Positions 1 through 8,664 of a DNA stretch of 64,000 nt are shown here, piece after piece. The number at the start of each line of letters is the position of its first letter. Position 1 is the first letter of the stretch. The notes beneath the pieces were generated by a model. The model was not told the origin of the DNA, made no database searches, and was given only the letters and a program-made list of their open reading frames with translations. This stretch comes from WTGU01 sp965242855. Lineage in GTDB: Bacteria; Pseudomonadota; Alphaproteobacteria; UBA828. Location of the stretch: positions 992,001 through 1,056,000 of the forward strand of contig OZ251509.1 in assembly GCA_965242855.1 (NCBI GenBank), in the 5' to 3' direction. Both the position numbers and the translations under genes were made by a program.

Positions 1-1
1 G

Positions 2-688
2 CCGAAGATCGGGGCGCCGCTCGTCTGCGCCCTCTATCCCCGGGTCTATCTCGACCCCAACCGCGAACCCTACGAGCTCGACCCGGAGATGTTCGCCGAG
101 CCGTTGCCGGACCATGTGAAGACCCGCTCCGAACGGGTCCGCGCCGGCTTCGGCACCATCGCCCGCATGTCCGCCTCCGGCGCGGAAATCTACGCCGGCA
201 AGATGCCGTTCGCCGAGGCCGAGCGCCGCATCGCCGCGCTCTACCGGCCCTATCACGACGCCCTCGAGCGGCTCGTCGAGGCGACCTTCCGCGACTTCGG
301 CATGGCGCTGGTCGTCGATTGCCACTCGATGCCCTCGGTCGGCGGCCCCACCGACCAGGACCGCGGCGCCCCCCGGCCCGACGTCGTGCTGGGCGACCGC
401 TTCGGCACCTCCTGCCTGCCGGCGGTGACGGAGGCGGCCGAGCGCATCCTCCGCGGCCTCGGCTTCACCGTCCAGCGCAACGAGCCCTATGCCGGCGCCT
501 TCACCACCGCCCGTTACGGGCGCCCGAGCCAGGGCGTCCACGCGCTCCAGATCGAGGTCAACCGCCGCCTCTACATGAACGAGGCCACGATGGCCCGCTC
601 CCGCGGGCTGCCCGGGCTGAAGCGGAAGATCGGCCGCTTCATGGCGGCGCTGGCGGCGGAGAGCCTCGCCCTCGCCGCGCCGCCCTGA
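2..688 (+). CDS. N-formylglutamate amidohydrolase (partial, 5' end outside window)
   Basis: The reading frame is open from base 2, so the start lies upstream of the window. The family (FGase, PF05013) hydrolyses N-formyl-L-glutamate to formate and glutamate in histidine degradation, or acts on related N-formyl amino acids. Visible family features are a DCHSMPS metal/catalytic block, a DVVLGDRFGTSC block, and a C-terminal stretch with HALQIEVNRRLYM. It converges on folD with a 20-bp gap. No hut genes are visible nearby, so the exact substrate is open; family assignment is firm. Confidence 0.88.
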   Translation, partial: PKIGAPLVCALYPRVYLDPNREPYELDPEMFAEPLPDHVKTRSERVRAGFGTIARMSASGAEIYAGKMPFAEAERRIAALYRPYHDALERLVEATFRDFGMALVVDCHSMPSVGGPTDQDRGAPRPDVVLGDRFGTSCLPAVTEAAERILRGLGFTVQRNEPYAGAFTTARYGRPSQGVHALQIEVNRRLYMNEATMARSRGLPGLKRKIGRFMAALAAESLALAAPP

Positions 689-708
689 CGGGGCCGCCGG
701 GAGGCGGC

Positions 709-1590
709 TCAGGCGGGTTCGTCGATCCCGTGCCGCCGGCAAGCGGCGGCGAGGGTGTTCTTCAGAAGGCAGGCGATCGTCATCGGCCCGACGCCGCCGG
801 GGACCGGCGTGATCCAACCAGCCCGCCCGGCCGCTTCGGCGAAACGCACGTCGCCGACGAGCCTGGTCTTGTCGCCGGCCGGCACGCGGTTGATGCCAAC
901 GTCGACGACGGCGGCGCCGGGCTTGATCCAGTCCCCGCGAATCATCTCCGCCCGGCCTGCGGCCGCGACGAGGATGTCGGCGCGCCGGCATTCGCCGGGC
1001 AGGTCCGCGGTGCGCGAATGGCCGATGGTCACGGTGCAATGCTCGCGCAGCAGCAGGGCCGCCATCGGCTTGCCGACGATGTTGGAGCGGCCGACGATCA
1101 TGGCGTGCCTGCCGGTCAGGTCGCCGACGAAGCGCCGCAGCATCAGCAGGCAGCCGAGGGGCGTGCACGGCACCAGGGCGTCCTGGCCGGTGGCGAGCCG
1201 CCCGACGTTGATGGTGTGGAAGCCGTCCACGTCCTTGTCCGGGTCGATAGCGTTGATGACGGCGTCGGTGTCGACCTGCCGCGGCAGGGGAAGCTGGACC
1301 AGGATGCCGTGCACGGCGTCGTCGGCGTTGAGCGCCGCGACCTTCTCCAGCACTTCGTCCTGGCGCGCGCTCGCGGGCAGGCGGAACTCCCGCGAGGCCA
1401 TGCCGGCCGCCACGGTCGCCTTGCCCTTGTTGCGAACATAGACCTCGCTCGCCGGGTCGTCGCCGACGAGGACGACGGAGAGCCCCGGCACGAGGCCGTG
1501 CCGCTCCTTGAGCGCCGCCGCCTTGCGCCCGATCCCGGCGCGCAAATCCGCGGCGAACGCCTTGCCGTCGATGATGACCGTATCGCTCAT
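709..1590 (-). CDS. folD: Bifunctional methylenetetrahydrofolate dehydrogenase / methenyltetrahydrofolate cyclohydrolase
   Basis: FolD interconverts 5,10-methylene-THF, 5,10-methenyl-THF and 10-formyl-THF with NADP+ in cytosolic one-carbon metabolism. The 293-residue product has the usual family length. It carries the YVRNKGKA catalytic segment near residue 51, the substrate loop VQLPLP, the nucleotide-binding IVGRSNIVGKP and the C-terminal PVPGGVGPMT signature. The start is the ATG at 1590 (MSDTVIIDG); the same frame stays open far upstream, but that is antisense to gyrA. The small YggT gene lies 14 bp upstream on the same strand, so the two are probably co-transcribed. Confidence 0.97.
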   Translation of the reverse strand: MSDTVIIDGKAFAADLRAGIGRKAAALKERHGLVPGLSVVLVGDDPASEVYVRNKGKATVAAGMASREFRLPASARQDEVLEKVAALNADDAVHGILVQLPLPRQVDTDAVINAIDPDKDVDGFHTINVGRLATGQDALVPCTPLGCLLMLRRFVGDLTGRHAMIVGRSNIVGKPMAALLLREHCTVTIGHSRTADLPGECRRADILVAAAGRAEMIRGDWIKPGAAVVDVGINRVPAGDKTRLVGDVRFAEAAGRAGWITPVPGGVGPMTIACLLKNTLAAACRRHGIDEPA

Positions 1591-1604
1591 GGGCCTTCCT
1601 CTCG

Positions 1605-1883
1605 TCAGACGATGTTGTCGACGATGAGATCGCGGACGAAGTAGAGCAGCAGGATCAGGATGACCGGGGAGACGTCGATGCCGCCCAGGGTGGGCACGAT
1701 CCGCCGGATCGGCCGCAGGGCGGGCTCCGTGACCCGGAAGAGGAAGCTCAGCACCGCATAGACGAAGCGGTTCCGGGTGTTGATCACGTTGAACGCCACG
1801 AGCCAGCTCATCAGCGCCGAGGCGATGAGCAGGTAGATGTAGATCGAAATGACGTGGTGGACGAGGTCGGCCAATGCGTGCAT
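1605..1883 (-). CDS. YggT family membrane protein
   Basis: This 92-residue protein has two hydrophobic helices, at about residues 10-30 and 70-88, separated by the conserved loop EPALRPIRRIVP that marks the YggT family (PF02325). Family members are small inner-membrane proteins linked to osmotic tolerance and, in some bacteria, to cell division or FtsZ assembly; a biochemical activity is not established. The start is the ATG at 1883 (MHALADLV). It sits just upstream of folD on the minus strand and is divergent from ssb. Confidence 0.9.
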   Translation of the reverse strand: MHALADLVHHVISIYIYLLIASALMSWLVAFNVINTRNRFVYAVLSFLFRVTEPALRPIRRIVPTLGGIDVSPVILILLLYFVRDLIVDNIV

Positions 1884-2052
1884 CGCCGGGCGCATCTTGG
1901 TTGGGGAACGAGGGGCGGAGCGCGGCGCGGAGTATATCGCATGGCTCCGCGAGGGCGAGTCCGTTGTGCACCGGGTGCGCGCCGGGTGCGGTTTGCGGGC
2001 GCCGGGGGTTGGACTTACACTGCGGAGAGCGGGAGCGGCAGGAGCGGGGGCG

Positions 2053-2514
2053 ATGGCGGGCAGCGTCAACAAGGTCATCCTGGTGGGCAATCTGGGGCGG
2101 GACCCGGAGGTCCGCCAGACGCAGGACGGCAGACCCGTCGTCAACCTGTCGGTCGCCACCAGCGAGACCTGGAAGGACCGCCAGTCGGGCGAGCGCCGCG
2201 AGCGCACCGAGTGGCACCGGGTCGTGATCTTCAACGAGCATCTTGCCGACATCGCCCAGCGCTACCTGCACAAGGGCTCCAAGGTCTATCTCGAAGGCCA
2301 GTTGCAGACGCGCAAGTGGACCGACCAGTCGGGCCAGGAGCGCTACACGACCGAGGTGGTGATCAACCGTTTCCGCGGCGATCTTACGATGCTCGACGGC
2401 CGGGGCGACGGCGGCGCGCGCGACCACGGCGGCGGGCAGCCGGCGGGCCCGGCCGGCGGCGACGACGCCGGCGGCGCGTCCGGCGGCGACCTGGACGACG
2501 ACATCCCCTTCTGA
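2053..2514 (+). CDS. ssb: Single-stranded DNA-binding protein
   Basis: SSB coats single-stranded DNA during replication, recombination and repair and recruits partners through its acidic tip. The 153-residue product starts MAGSVNKVILVGNLG, has the OB-fold through about residue 110, then a Gly/Asp-rich linker and the canonical C-terminal tip DDDIPF. An upstream in-frame ATG at 1849 would add about 68 residues unlike the family, so the ATG at 2053 is chosen. gyrA begins 15 bp downstream, so the two replication genes probably share a transcript. Confidence 0.97.
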   Translation: MAGSVNKVILVGNLGRDPEVRQTQDGRPVVNLSVATSETWKDRQSGERRERTEWHRVVIFNEHLADIAQRYLHKGSKVYLEGQLQTRKWTDQSGQERYTTEVVINRFRGDLTMLDGRGDGGARDHGGGQPAGPAGGDDAGGASGGDLDDDIPF

Positions 2515-2529
2515 CGACGCCCCCCGCCG

Positions 2530-5262
2530 TTGACGACAGAGCCGCCGCGCGCCGCGCCGCCACGGGAGCCGCCCGACGGGCCGGCGCCCCCGACTCCGCA
2601 CGTCGCCATCGAGGAGGAGATGAAGCGCTCCTACCTCGACTACGCGATGAGCGTGATCGTCGCCCGCGCCCTGCCCGACGTGCGCGACGGTCTCAAGCCC
2701 GTGCATCGCCGCATCCTCCATTCGATGCACGAGAACGGCTACGAGTGGAACAAGCCCTACCGCAAGTCCGCCCGCGTAGTCGGCGACGTCATGGGCAAAT
2801 ACCACCCGCATGGCGACGCCGCGATCTACGACGCCATGGTGCGCATGGCGCAGGATTTCTCCATGCGCCTGCCGCTCCTGGACGGGCAGGGCAACTACGG
2901 CTCGATGGACGGCGACCCGCCGGCGGCGATGCGCTACACCGAGGTCCGCCTCGGCCAGCCGGCGCACGCGCTGCTCGCCGACATCGACAGCGAAACGGTC
3001 GAGTTCCAGCCCAACTACGACGAATCGGCGCAGGAGCCCGCGGTGCTGCCCGCGGCCTTTCCCAACCTTCTGGTCAACGGCGCGGGCGGCATCGCGGTCG
3101 GCATGGCGACGAACATCCCGCCGCACAATCTCGGCGAGGTCGTGGACGCCGCCTGCGCCCTTCTCGACGATCCGGAGATCACCGTCGACGGCCTGATGGC
3201 GCATGTCCCGGGCCCCGACTTCCCGACCGGCGCCCTGGTCGTCGGCGCCGCCGGCATCCGACAGGCGTACCACACCGGGCGCGGCTCGGTGATCATGCGC
3301 GGCCGCACCCGGATCGAGACCGTCCGCAAGGACCGCGAGGCCATCGTCGTGACCGAGGTGCCCTATCAGGTCAACAAGGCGCGGATGATCGAGCGGATCG
3401 CGGAGCTGGTCAACGAGCGCCGCGTGGAGGGCATCGCCGACCTGCGCGACGAATCGGACCGCGACGGCGTGCGCGTCGTCATCGAGCTCAAGCGCGGCGC
3501 CATGGCCGAGGTGGTGCTCAACCAGCTCTACCGCTACTCCCCGCTCCAGACCAGCTTCGGCGTGAACATGCTGGCGCTGCGCGGCGGCCGGCCGGAGTTG
3601 ATGAACCTTCGCGCGATCGTGGGCGCCTTCGTCGCCTTCCGCGAGGAGGTGATCGCCCGGCGCACGAAATACCGGCTGGCGCGGGCGCGCGAGCGGGCCC
3701 ACGCCCTGGTCGGGCTTGCCGTCGCGGTCGCCAACATCGACGCGATCATCGCGGCGATCCGAAGCGCGAAGGACCCGGCCGCCGCCCGCGCGGCGCTCAC
3801 CGGCCGCGCCTGGCCCGTCGCGGACGTGGCCCCCCTGGTCGAACTGATCGCTGATCCGCGCCAGGCGGTGACGCAGGCGGGCACCTGCCGGCTGACCGGG
3901 GAACAGGCGCGCGCCATCCTCGAGCTGCGCCTCCAGCGCCTGACCGCCATGGAGCGCGGCAAGATCGCCGACGAGCTCTCCGAGATCGTGGACAAGATCA
4001 AGGACTACGTGGAAATCCTCCAGAATCGGGAGCGGCTGAGGGCGGTGTTGCGCCAGGAGCTGGTCGAGACCCGCGCGCGTTTCGCCGACGCGCGCCGGAC
4101 CGAGCTCCAGGCGGTCGAGTTCGAGCACGACGTGGAGGACCTGATCCAGCGGGAGGAGATGGTCGTCACGCTGAGCCACCGCGGCTACGTCAAGCGGGTG
4201 CCGCTCTCGACCTACCGGGCGCAGCGGCGCGGCGGCAAGGGCCGCGCCGGCATGCGCACCCGCGAAGAGGACTTCGTCTCCCAGGTGTTCGTCGTCAACA
4301 CGCACACCCCGGTGCTGTTCTTCTCCACCGCCGGGAAGGTGTACAAGCTCAAGGTCTATCGCCTGCCGCAGGCGGCGCCGCAGGCGCGCGGCAAGGCGCT
4401 GGTCAACCTGCTCCCGCTCGCCGGGGAGGAGACCGTCTCCACCATCCTCCCCCTGCCGGAGGACGAGGAGGGGTGGGCCGCGCTCCAACTGATGTTCGCC
4501 ACCGCCTCGGGCGCGGTGCGGCGCAACAGCGCGGCGGATTTCGCGAACGTGCCGTCGGGCGGCAAGATCGCCATGAAGCTGGGCGCCGACGACCGGATCG
4601 TCGGCGTGCGCGTCTGCGCCGACGGCGCCGACGTGCTGCTCGCCTCGCGCGGCGGCAAGTGCATCCGCTTCCCCGCGGCCGACGTGCGGCTGTTCAAGGG
4701 GCGGAGCTCGGCGGGGGTGCGCGGGATCGACCTCGCGAAAGGCGATCGGGTGATCTCCATGAGCGTCCTCTCCCACGGCGACCTGACCGCCGAGGAGCGG
4801 GACGCGCATTTCGGCCGCAAGCGCGACGGCGCGGTGCCCGGCCTGACGGACGAGCGCCGGGCGGCGCTGGAGGCCGGCGAGCAGTTCCTCCTCAGCGTGC
4901 GCGACGACGGCTTCGGCAAGCGCACCTCCACCCACGACTACCGCCTGACCCGGCGCGGCGGGAAGGGTGTCATCAACATGGTCGTGGGCGAGGGAGAGAG
5001 GCGCGTGGTCGCCGCCTTCCCCGTGGCGGACCGGGACGAGATCATGCTGGTGACCGACGGCGGGCGGTTGATCCGCTGCCCGGTCGACGGCATCAGAAAG
5101 GTGGGGCGCGGCGCGCGCGGCGTGACCATCTTCCGCCTGGACGGGGACGAGCGGGTGGTCTCGGCGGCGCGCCTCGCCGACACCAACGGCGCCGTCGCCG
5201 CCGAGGACACGGCCGCGGCCGAAGACGCGGCGGAGGACGCCGGAGCGGCGGGCGATGGCTGA
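2530..5262 (+). CDS. gyrA: DNA gyrase subunit A
   Basis: GyrA is the breakage-reunion subunit of gyrase (A2B2), which introduces negative supercoils. The 910-residue product shows the winged-helix block with catalytic Tyr136 in AAMRYTEVR, the quinolone-binding region GKYHPHGDAAIYD (residues 89-101), six C-terminal beta-propeller repeats with GyrA box QRRGGKG, and an acidic tail. A TTG start at 2530 is used because the conserved IEEEMKRSYLDYAMS begins only 27 residues later; a first ATG at that Met would truncate the arm. Ala97 occupies the E. coli Ser83 position. The stop overlaps the coaD start. Confidence 0.96.
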   Translation: MTTEPPRAAPPREPPDGPAPPTPHVAIEEEMKRSYLDYAMSVIVARALPDVRDGLKPVHRRILHSMHENGYEWNKPYRKSARVVGDVMGKYHPHGDAAIYDAMVRMAQDFSMRLPLLDGQGNYGSMDGDPPAAMRYTEVRLGQPAHALLADIDSETVEFQPNYDESAQEPAVLPAAFPNLLVNGAGGIAVGMATNIPPHNLGEVVDAACALLDDPEITVDGLMAHVPGPDFPTGALVVGAAGIRQAYHTGRGSVIMRGRTRIETVRKDREAIVVTEVPYQVNKARMIERIAELVNERRVEGIADLRDESDRDGVRVVIELKRGAMAEVVLNQLYRYSPLQTSFGVNMLALRGGRPELMNLRAIVGAFVAFREEVIARRTKYRLARARERAHALVGLAVAVANIDAIIAAIRSAKDPAAARAALTGRAWPVADVAPLVELIADPRQAVTQAGTCRLTGEQARAILELRLQRLTAMERGKIADELSEIVDKIKDYVEILQNRERLRAVLRQELVETRARFADARRTELQAVEFEHDVEDLIQREEMVVTLSHRGYVKRVPLSTYRAQRRGGKGRAGMRTREEDFVSQVFVVNTHTPVLFFSTAGKVYKLKVYRLPQAAPQARGKALVNLLPLAGEETVSTILPLPEDEEGWAALQLMFATASGAVRRNSAADFANVPSGGKIAMKLGADDRIVGVRVCADGADVLLASRGGKCIRFPAADVRLFKGRSSAGVRGIDLAKGDRVISMSVLSHGDLTAEERDAHFGRKRDGAVPGLTDERRAALEAGEQFLLSVRDDGFGKRTSTHDYRLTRRGGKGVINMVVGEGERRVVAAFPVADRDEIMLVTDGGRLIRCPVDGIRKVGRGARGVTIFRLDGDERVVSAARLADTNGAVAAEDTAAAEDAAEDAGAAGDG

Positions 5263-5761
5263 AAGGGTGGGCCTCTATCCGGGGACCTTCGACCCGGTCA
5301 CCACGGGCCACCAGGACATCATCCGGCGCGCCATGCGGCTGGTGGACAGGCTGATCGTCGCGGTCGCCGTCAACGCGGGCAAGGAGCCGCTGTTCGGCGT
5401 CGATGAACGGGTGGCGATGACGGCCGCCGATCTCGCGGCACTCGGGCTGGGGCCGCCGCGGCTGGAGGTGCGGTGCTTCGATGTGCTGCTCATGCACTTC
5501 GTCCGCGAGGTTGGCGCCTCCGTCATCGTCCGCGGGCTGCGGGCGGTCTCCGATTTCGAGTACGAGTTCCAGATGGCGGGCATGAACGCGCGGCTCGACC
5601 CGGAGGTCGAGACCGTCTTCCTGATGGCGTCCGAACGGCATCACTTCATCGCCTCGCGGCTGGTCAAGGAGATCGCCTCCTTCGGCGGGGACGTTTCCAG
5701 CTTCGTTTCGCCCGCCGTCGCCCGCCGCCTGGCCGAGCGCTTCGGAGCGGCCGCATCCTGA
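5255..5761 (+). CDS. coaD: Pantetheine-phosphate adenylyltransferase
   Basis: CoaD adenylates 4'-phosphopantetheine to dephospho-CoA, the penultimate step of coenzyme A synthesis. The 168-residue protein has the nucleotidyltransferase motif GTFDPVTTGH at its N-terminus, VRGLRAVSDFEYE in the middle and SSFVSPAV near the end, all diagnostic. The ATG lies inside the gyrA stop region (8-bp overlap), implying translational coupling. CoA synthesis is also represented here by coaX at 34.6 kb. Confidence 0.96.
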   Translation: MAERVGLYPGTFDPVTTGHQDIIRRAMRLVDRLIVAVAVNAGKEPLFGVDERVAMTAADLAALGLGPPRLEVRCFDVLLMHFVREVGASVIVRGLRAVSDFEYEFQMAGMNARLDPEVETVFLMASERHHFIASRLVKEIASFGGDVSSFVSPAVARRLAERFGAAAS

Positions 5762-5783
5762 GGCGCGGCGCCGGCGGCCCCCG

Positions 5784-6809
5784 GTGAGGGTGGACGAATT
5801 CGATTTCTCCCTGCCGCGCGCGGCGATCGCCGAGCGCCCGGCGGACCCCCGCGATTCCGCCCGCCTGCTGGATCTGACGTGCGGGCTGGCCCATCGCTCG
5901 GTCTCCGCGCTTCCCCGGCTGCTGCGCCCCGGCGACGTGGCGGTCTTCAACGACACCCGGGTCATCCCCGCTCGCCTGGTCGGGCGCCGCGGCGCCGCGC
6001 GAATCGAGGTCACGCTGCATCGCCGGCTTTGCGAACGCCGCTGGCGCGCCTTCGCCAAGCCGGCGCGGCGCCTGCGGCCGGGCGACAGGATCCGCTTCGC
6101 CGAGGATTTCGCGGCCGTCGTCGAGGCCCGCGACGGGCCGGAAGCGAGTCTCTCGTTCGACCGGGGCGGGACGGCGCTGGAGCGGGCGCTGCGCCGCCAC
6201 GGCGCGATGCCGCTGCCTCCCTATATCCGGCGCGGCGCGGACGAGAGGGACCGGCAGGATTACCAGACGGTGTTCGCCCGCCGCGCCGGCGCCGTCGCCG
6301 CGCCGACCGCCGGCCTCCATTTCACCGACCGCCTGCTGGCGGCGCTGGCGGCGCGCGGCGTCACCCGCCACTTCGTCACCCTCCACGTCGGCGCCGGGAC
6401 GTTCCTCCCGGTCTCGGCGGAGGACACCGCCGATCACGCGATGCATGCGGAAACGGGCGTCGTCGCGCCCGCCGTCGCGGCGGCAATCAACCGCGCCCGG
6501 CAAGCCGGTGGCCGGGTGCTCGCGGTGGGCACGACGGTCGTGCGCCTGCTTGAGAGCGCGGCCGGGGAGGACGGCGCGATCGGCGCCTTCTCCGGCGCGG
6601 TCGACCTCTTCATCGCGCCGGGCTACCGGTTCAAGGCCGTCGACCTGATGCTGACCAATTTCCACCTGCCGCGCTCGACGCTGTTCATGCTGGTCTGCGC
6701 CTTCGCCGGCACCGAACGCATGAAAGCCGCCTACGAACAGGCGCTGGCGGCGGGGTATCGCTTCTACTCCTACGGCGACGCCTGCCTGCTGGCGCGCGGG
6801 GCGGCGTGA
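5784..6809 (+). CDS. queA: S-adenosylmethionine:tRNA ribosyltransferase-isomerase
   Basis: QueA transfers and isomerises the ribosyl group of SAM onto preQ1 at tRNA position 34, forming epoxyqueuosine. The 341-residue product begins MRVDEFDFSLP (GTG start) and shows NDTRVIPARL, TAGLHFT and VGAGTFLPV, typical of the family. It overlaps tgt by the 4-bp GTGA, so the two queuosine enzymes are translationally coupled. The gap to coaD is 22 bp, extending the ssb-gyrA-coaD-queA-tgt run. Confidence 0.96.
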   Translation: MRVDEFDFSLPRAAIAERPADPRDSARLLDLTCGLAHRSVSALPRLLRPGDVAVFNDTRVIPARLVGRRGAARIEVTLHRRLCERRWRAFAKPARRLRPGDRIRFAEDFAAVVEARDGPEASLSFDRGGTALERALRRHGAMPLPPYIRRGADERDRQDYQTVFARRAGAVAAPTAGLHFTDRLLAALAARGVTRHFVTLHVGAGTFLPVSAEDTADHAMHAETGVVAPAVAAAINRARQAGGRVLAVGTTVVRLLESAAGEDGAIGAFSGAVDLFIAPGYRFKAVDLMLTNFHLPRSTLFMLVCAFAGTERMKAAYEQALAAGYRFYSYGDACLLARGAA

Positions 6810-7924
6810 GCCTTCCCTTCACCGTCGAGGCGACGGACGGCGCGGCGCGGCGCGGGCGGCTGGAGACGGCCCACGGCGCGGTGCGGACTCCGGCCTTCAT
6901 GCCGGTGGGCACCCAGGCGACGGTCAAGGGCCTGCTGCCGGAGGTCGTCCGGGCCAGCGGCGCCGACATGCTGCTCGGCAACGCCTACCATCTGATGATC
7001 CGCCCCGGCGCCGAGCGAATCGCCCGCTTGGGCGGTCTGCACCGGTTCATGAACTGGCCTGGCCCGATCCTCACGGATTCCGGCGGCTTCCAGGTGATGT
7101 CGCTGGCCGGGTTACGCGCCGTGGACGAGGACGGGGTGACGTTCCGCTCCCACACGGACGGCGCCCGCCACCGCTTGACGCCGGCAGGCGCGGTGGCGCT
7201 GCAACGGCGGCTGGGCAGCGACGTCGCCATGGTGCTGGACGAGTGCACGCCCTATCCGGCGAGCGAAGCGGAAGCGGCGGCCTCCATGCGCCGCTCGATG
7301 CGCTGGGCCGCGCTTGCGCGGGCGGCCTTCGCGCCGCGGCCGGGCCACGGGCTGTTCGGCATCGTGCAGGGCGGGGTCTTTCCGGCGCTGCGGGCGGAAT
7401 CGGCGGCGGCCCTGGTGGAGATCGGCTTCGACGGCTACGCCGTGGGCGGGCTCGCGGTCGGCGAAGGCCAGGAACGGATGCTGGCCGTGCTCGACGATCT
7501 GCAGGGCGCGCTGCCGGCGCGGCGGCCGCGCTATCTGATGGGGGTGGGCACGCCGGAGGACATCGTCCAGGCCGTCTGCCGGGGGATCGACCTGTTCGAC
7601 TGCGTGCTGCCGACGCGCTCGGGCCGCACCGGGCGCGCCTACATCGCCGGCGGCACCCTCAATCTGCGCAACGCCCGCCACGCCGACGACCCGACGCCGG
7701 TCGATCCCGCCTGCGACTGCCCGACCTGCGCCGATTACGCCCGCGCCTACCTGCACCATCTCTTCCGCGCGGGCGAGATGCTGGGCCCGATTCTGTTGAG
7801 CCGGCACAACCTCTTCTTCTATCAGCGGCTGATGGCGGCGCTGCGCGCCGCGATCGCCGCGGGCCGTCTCGCCGCGTTCGTCGAAGGGTTCACCGGCCTT
7901 GATGCCGCGCGCCGACCCGTCTAA
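6806..7924 (+). CDS. tgt: tRNA-guanine(34) transglycosylase
   Basis: Tgt exchanges guanine-34 in GUN-anticodon tRNAs (Asp, Asn, His, Tyr) for preQ1. The 372-residue TIM barrel has the GTQATVKGL block, the active-site DSGGFQVMSL, the nucleophile region GLAVGEG, and the zinc site CDCPTC with a downstream H in the AYLHHLF stretch. The GTG start overlaps the queA stop. A substrate tRNA-Asp gene is in this window at 19.4 kb. Confidence 0.97.
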   Translation: MSLPFTVEATDGAARRGRLETAHGAVRTPAFMPVGTQATVKGLLPEVVRASGADMLLGNAYHLMIRPGAERIARLGGLHRFMNWPGPILTDSGGFQVMSLAGLRAVDEDGVTFRSHTDGARHRLTPAGAVALQRRLGSDVAMVLDECTPYPASEAEAAASMRRSMRWAALARAAFAPRPGHGLFGIVQGGVFPALRAESAAALVEIGFDGYAVGGLAVGEGQERMLAVLDDLQGALPARRPRYLMGVGTPEDIVQAVCRGIDLFDCVLPTRSGRTGRAYIAGGTLNLRNARHADDPTPVDPACDCPTCADYARAYLHHLFRAGEMLGPILLSRHNLFFYQRLMAALRAAIAAGRLAAFVEGFTGLDAARRPV

Positions 7925-7950
7925 TTCGTGGGCCGCGTCCCCTCCACGAT

Positions 7951-8026
7951 GCGCCCGTAGCTCAGGTGGTAGAGCATCTGACTTTTAATCAGAGGGTCCC
8001 TGGTTCGAGTCCAGGCGGGCGTACCA
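7951..8026 (+). tRNA. tRNA-Lys (anticodon TTT)
   Basis: A 76-nt cloverleaf with 7-bp acceptor stem (including a terminal G-U), D-arm AGCTCAGGTGGTAGAGC, anticodon loop CTTTTAA giving TTT, and T-arm GGTTCGAGTCC. The 3' CCA is encoded. Antisense translation of this gene generates spurious protein tails and should be ignored. Confidence 0.96.
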
Positions 8027-8128
8027 CGCGGAGCCGACGTATCGGGAGGATTCAGCTGTCGCACCGGGCGCGGCGCGACATCCCCGGCCGCCATTGACGC
8101 GGCGGGGCGGGGTCGCCACGCTGGCGCC

Positions 8129-8296
8129 ATGTCGAACGAGTTCATCGCCATCGTCGTCGGGGTCGCCGTCGTCGGGTTCCTGTGGTCGCTTCGTCGCGAC
8201 ATGAACAGGCTCGGCGAGCGGGTCACCCGCCTTGAGGGCATGATGGAGGGGTTGCACGACGCAATCGTCGGCCGCCGCGGTTCCGAAGCCGATTGA
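8129..8296 (+). CDS. Hypothetical small membrane protein (55 aa) with coiled coil
   Basis: The frame encodes MSNEFIAIVVGVAVVGFLWS followed by a charged segment with heptad-like hydrophobics (LGERVTRLEGMMEGLHDAI). That is the architecture of a single N-terminal membrane anchor with a cytoplasmic coiled coil. I do not recognise a named family. There is no clear Shine-Dalgarno sequence before the ATG, which lowers confidence; the coherent TM-plus-heptad pattern is the main support. It lies alone between tRNA-Lys and the MmgE/PrpD gene. Confidence 0.5.
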   Translation: MSNEFIAIVVGVAVVGFLWSLRRDMNRLGERVTRLEGMMEGLHDAIVGRRGSEAD

Positions 8297-8664
8297 CGGC
8301 GCCCGGCGCACGCCGGGGAAGCGGGCCACGGCCGTCGCCGTTTTCGACACCCATGCCGCCGTCGTGGCGCTGGTGAAGCCGCTCCCGCAGGCCGCGCGGT
8401 TGCGGTGCCGCTTTTTCGGTGCGCGAACGTCCCTTCGCGCGGCGCCAGCTTGCAGCCGCGGCCGGAGAAGCCGCAGGCGGGATGCAGGCCGGGAACCCCT
8501 TCGGCGGGCCCCGGCGCCGGGTTTCAGTCCGACGTGATGTCGCAGGTCTCGACCCGACGGTCGGCGAGACGCGCCTCGGCGAAGCGCGGTATCCGTCGGG
8601 CGCGCTGCGCGCCCTGTCGCCACAGTGTACCATCCGTGCGGCCAGGGGCAAGCGGAGAGGGTCG
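8297..8664 (+). other. Intergenic region, no recognised gene
   Basis: 368 bp of GC-rich DNA between the 55-residue ORF and the MmgE/PrpD gene. Frames here are extensions of neighbouring genes or antisense shadows. A GGAGAGGG Shine-Dalgarno sequence lies just before 8665; no convincing promoter or terminator was seen. Confidence 0.4.

Noticed and set aside
709..4935. 1408-residue minus-strand open frame spanning folD and antisense gyrA
   Set aside because: Only the folD end (to 1590) has family motifs; the rest is antisense to ssb and gyrA and is a high-GC shadow.
7985..8623. Minus-strand frame ending RLDSNQGPSD-type sequence
   Set aside because: That tail is the antisense translation of the tRNA-Lys gene, a known annotation artefact. 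The same applies to minus frames across tRNA-Leu, tRNA-Val and tRNA-Asp.
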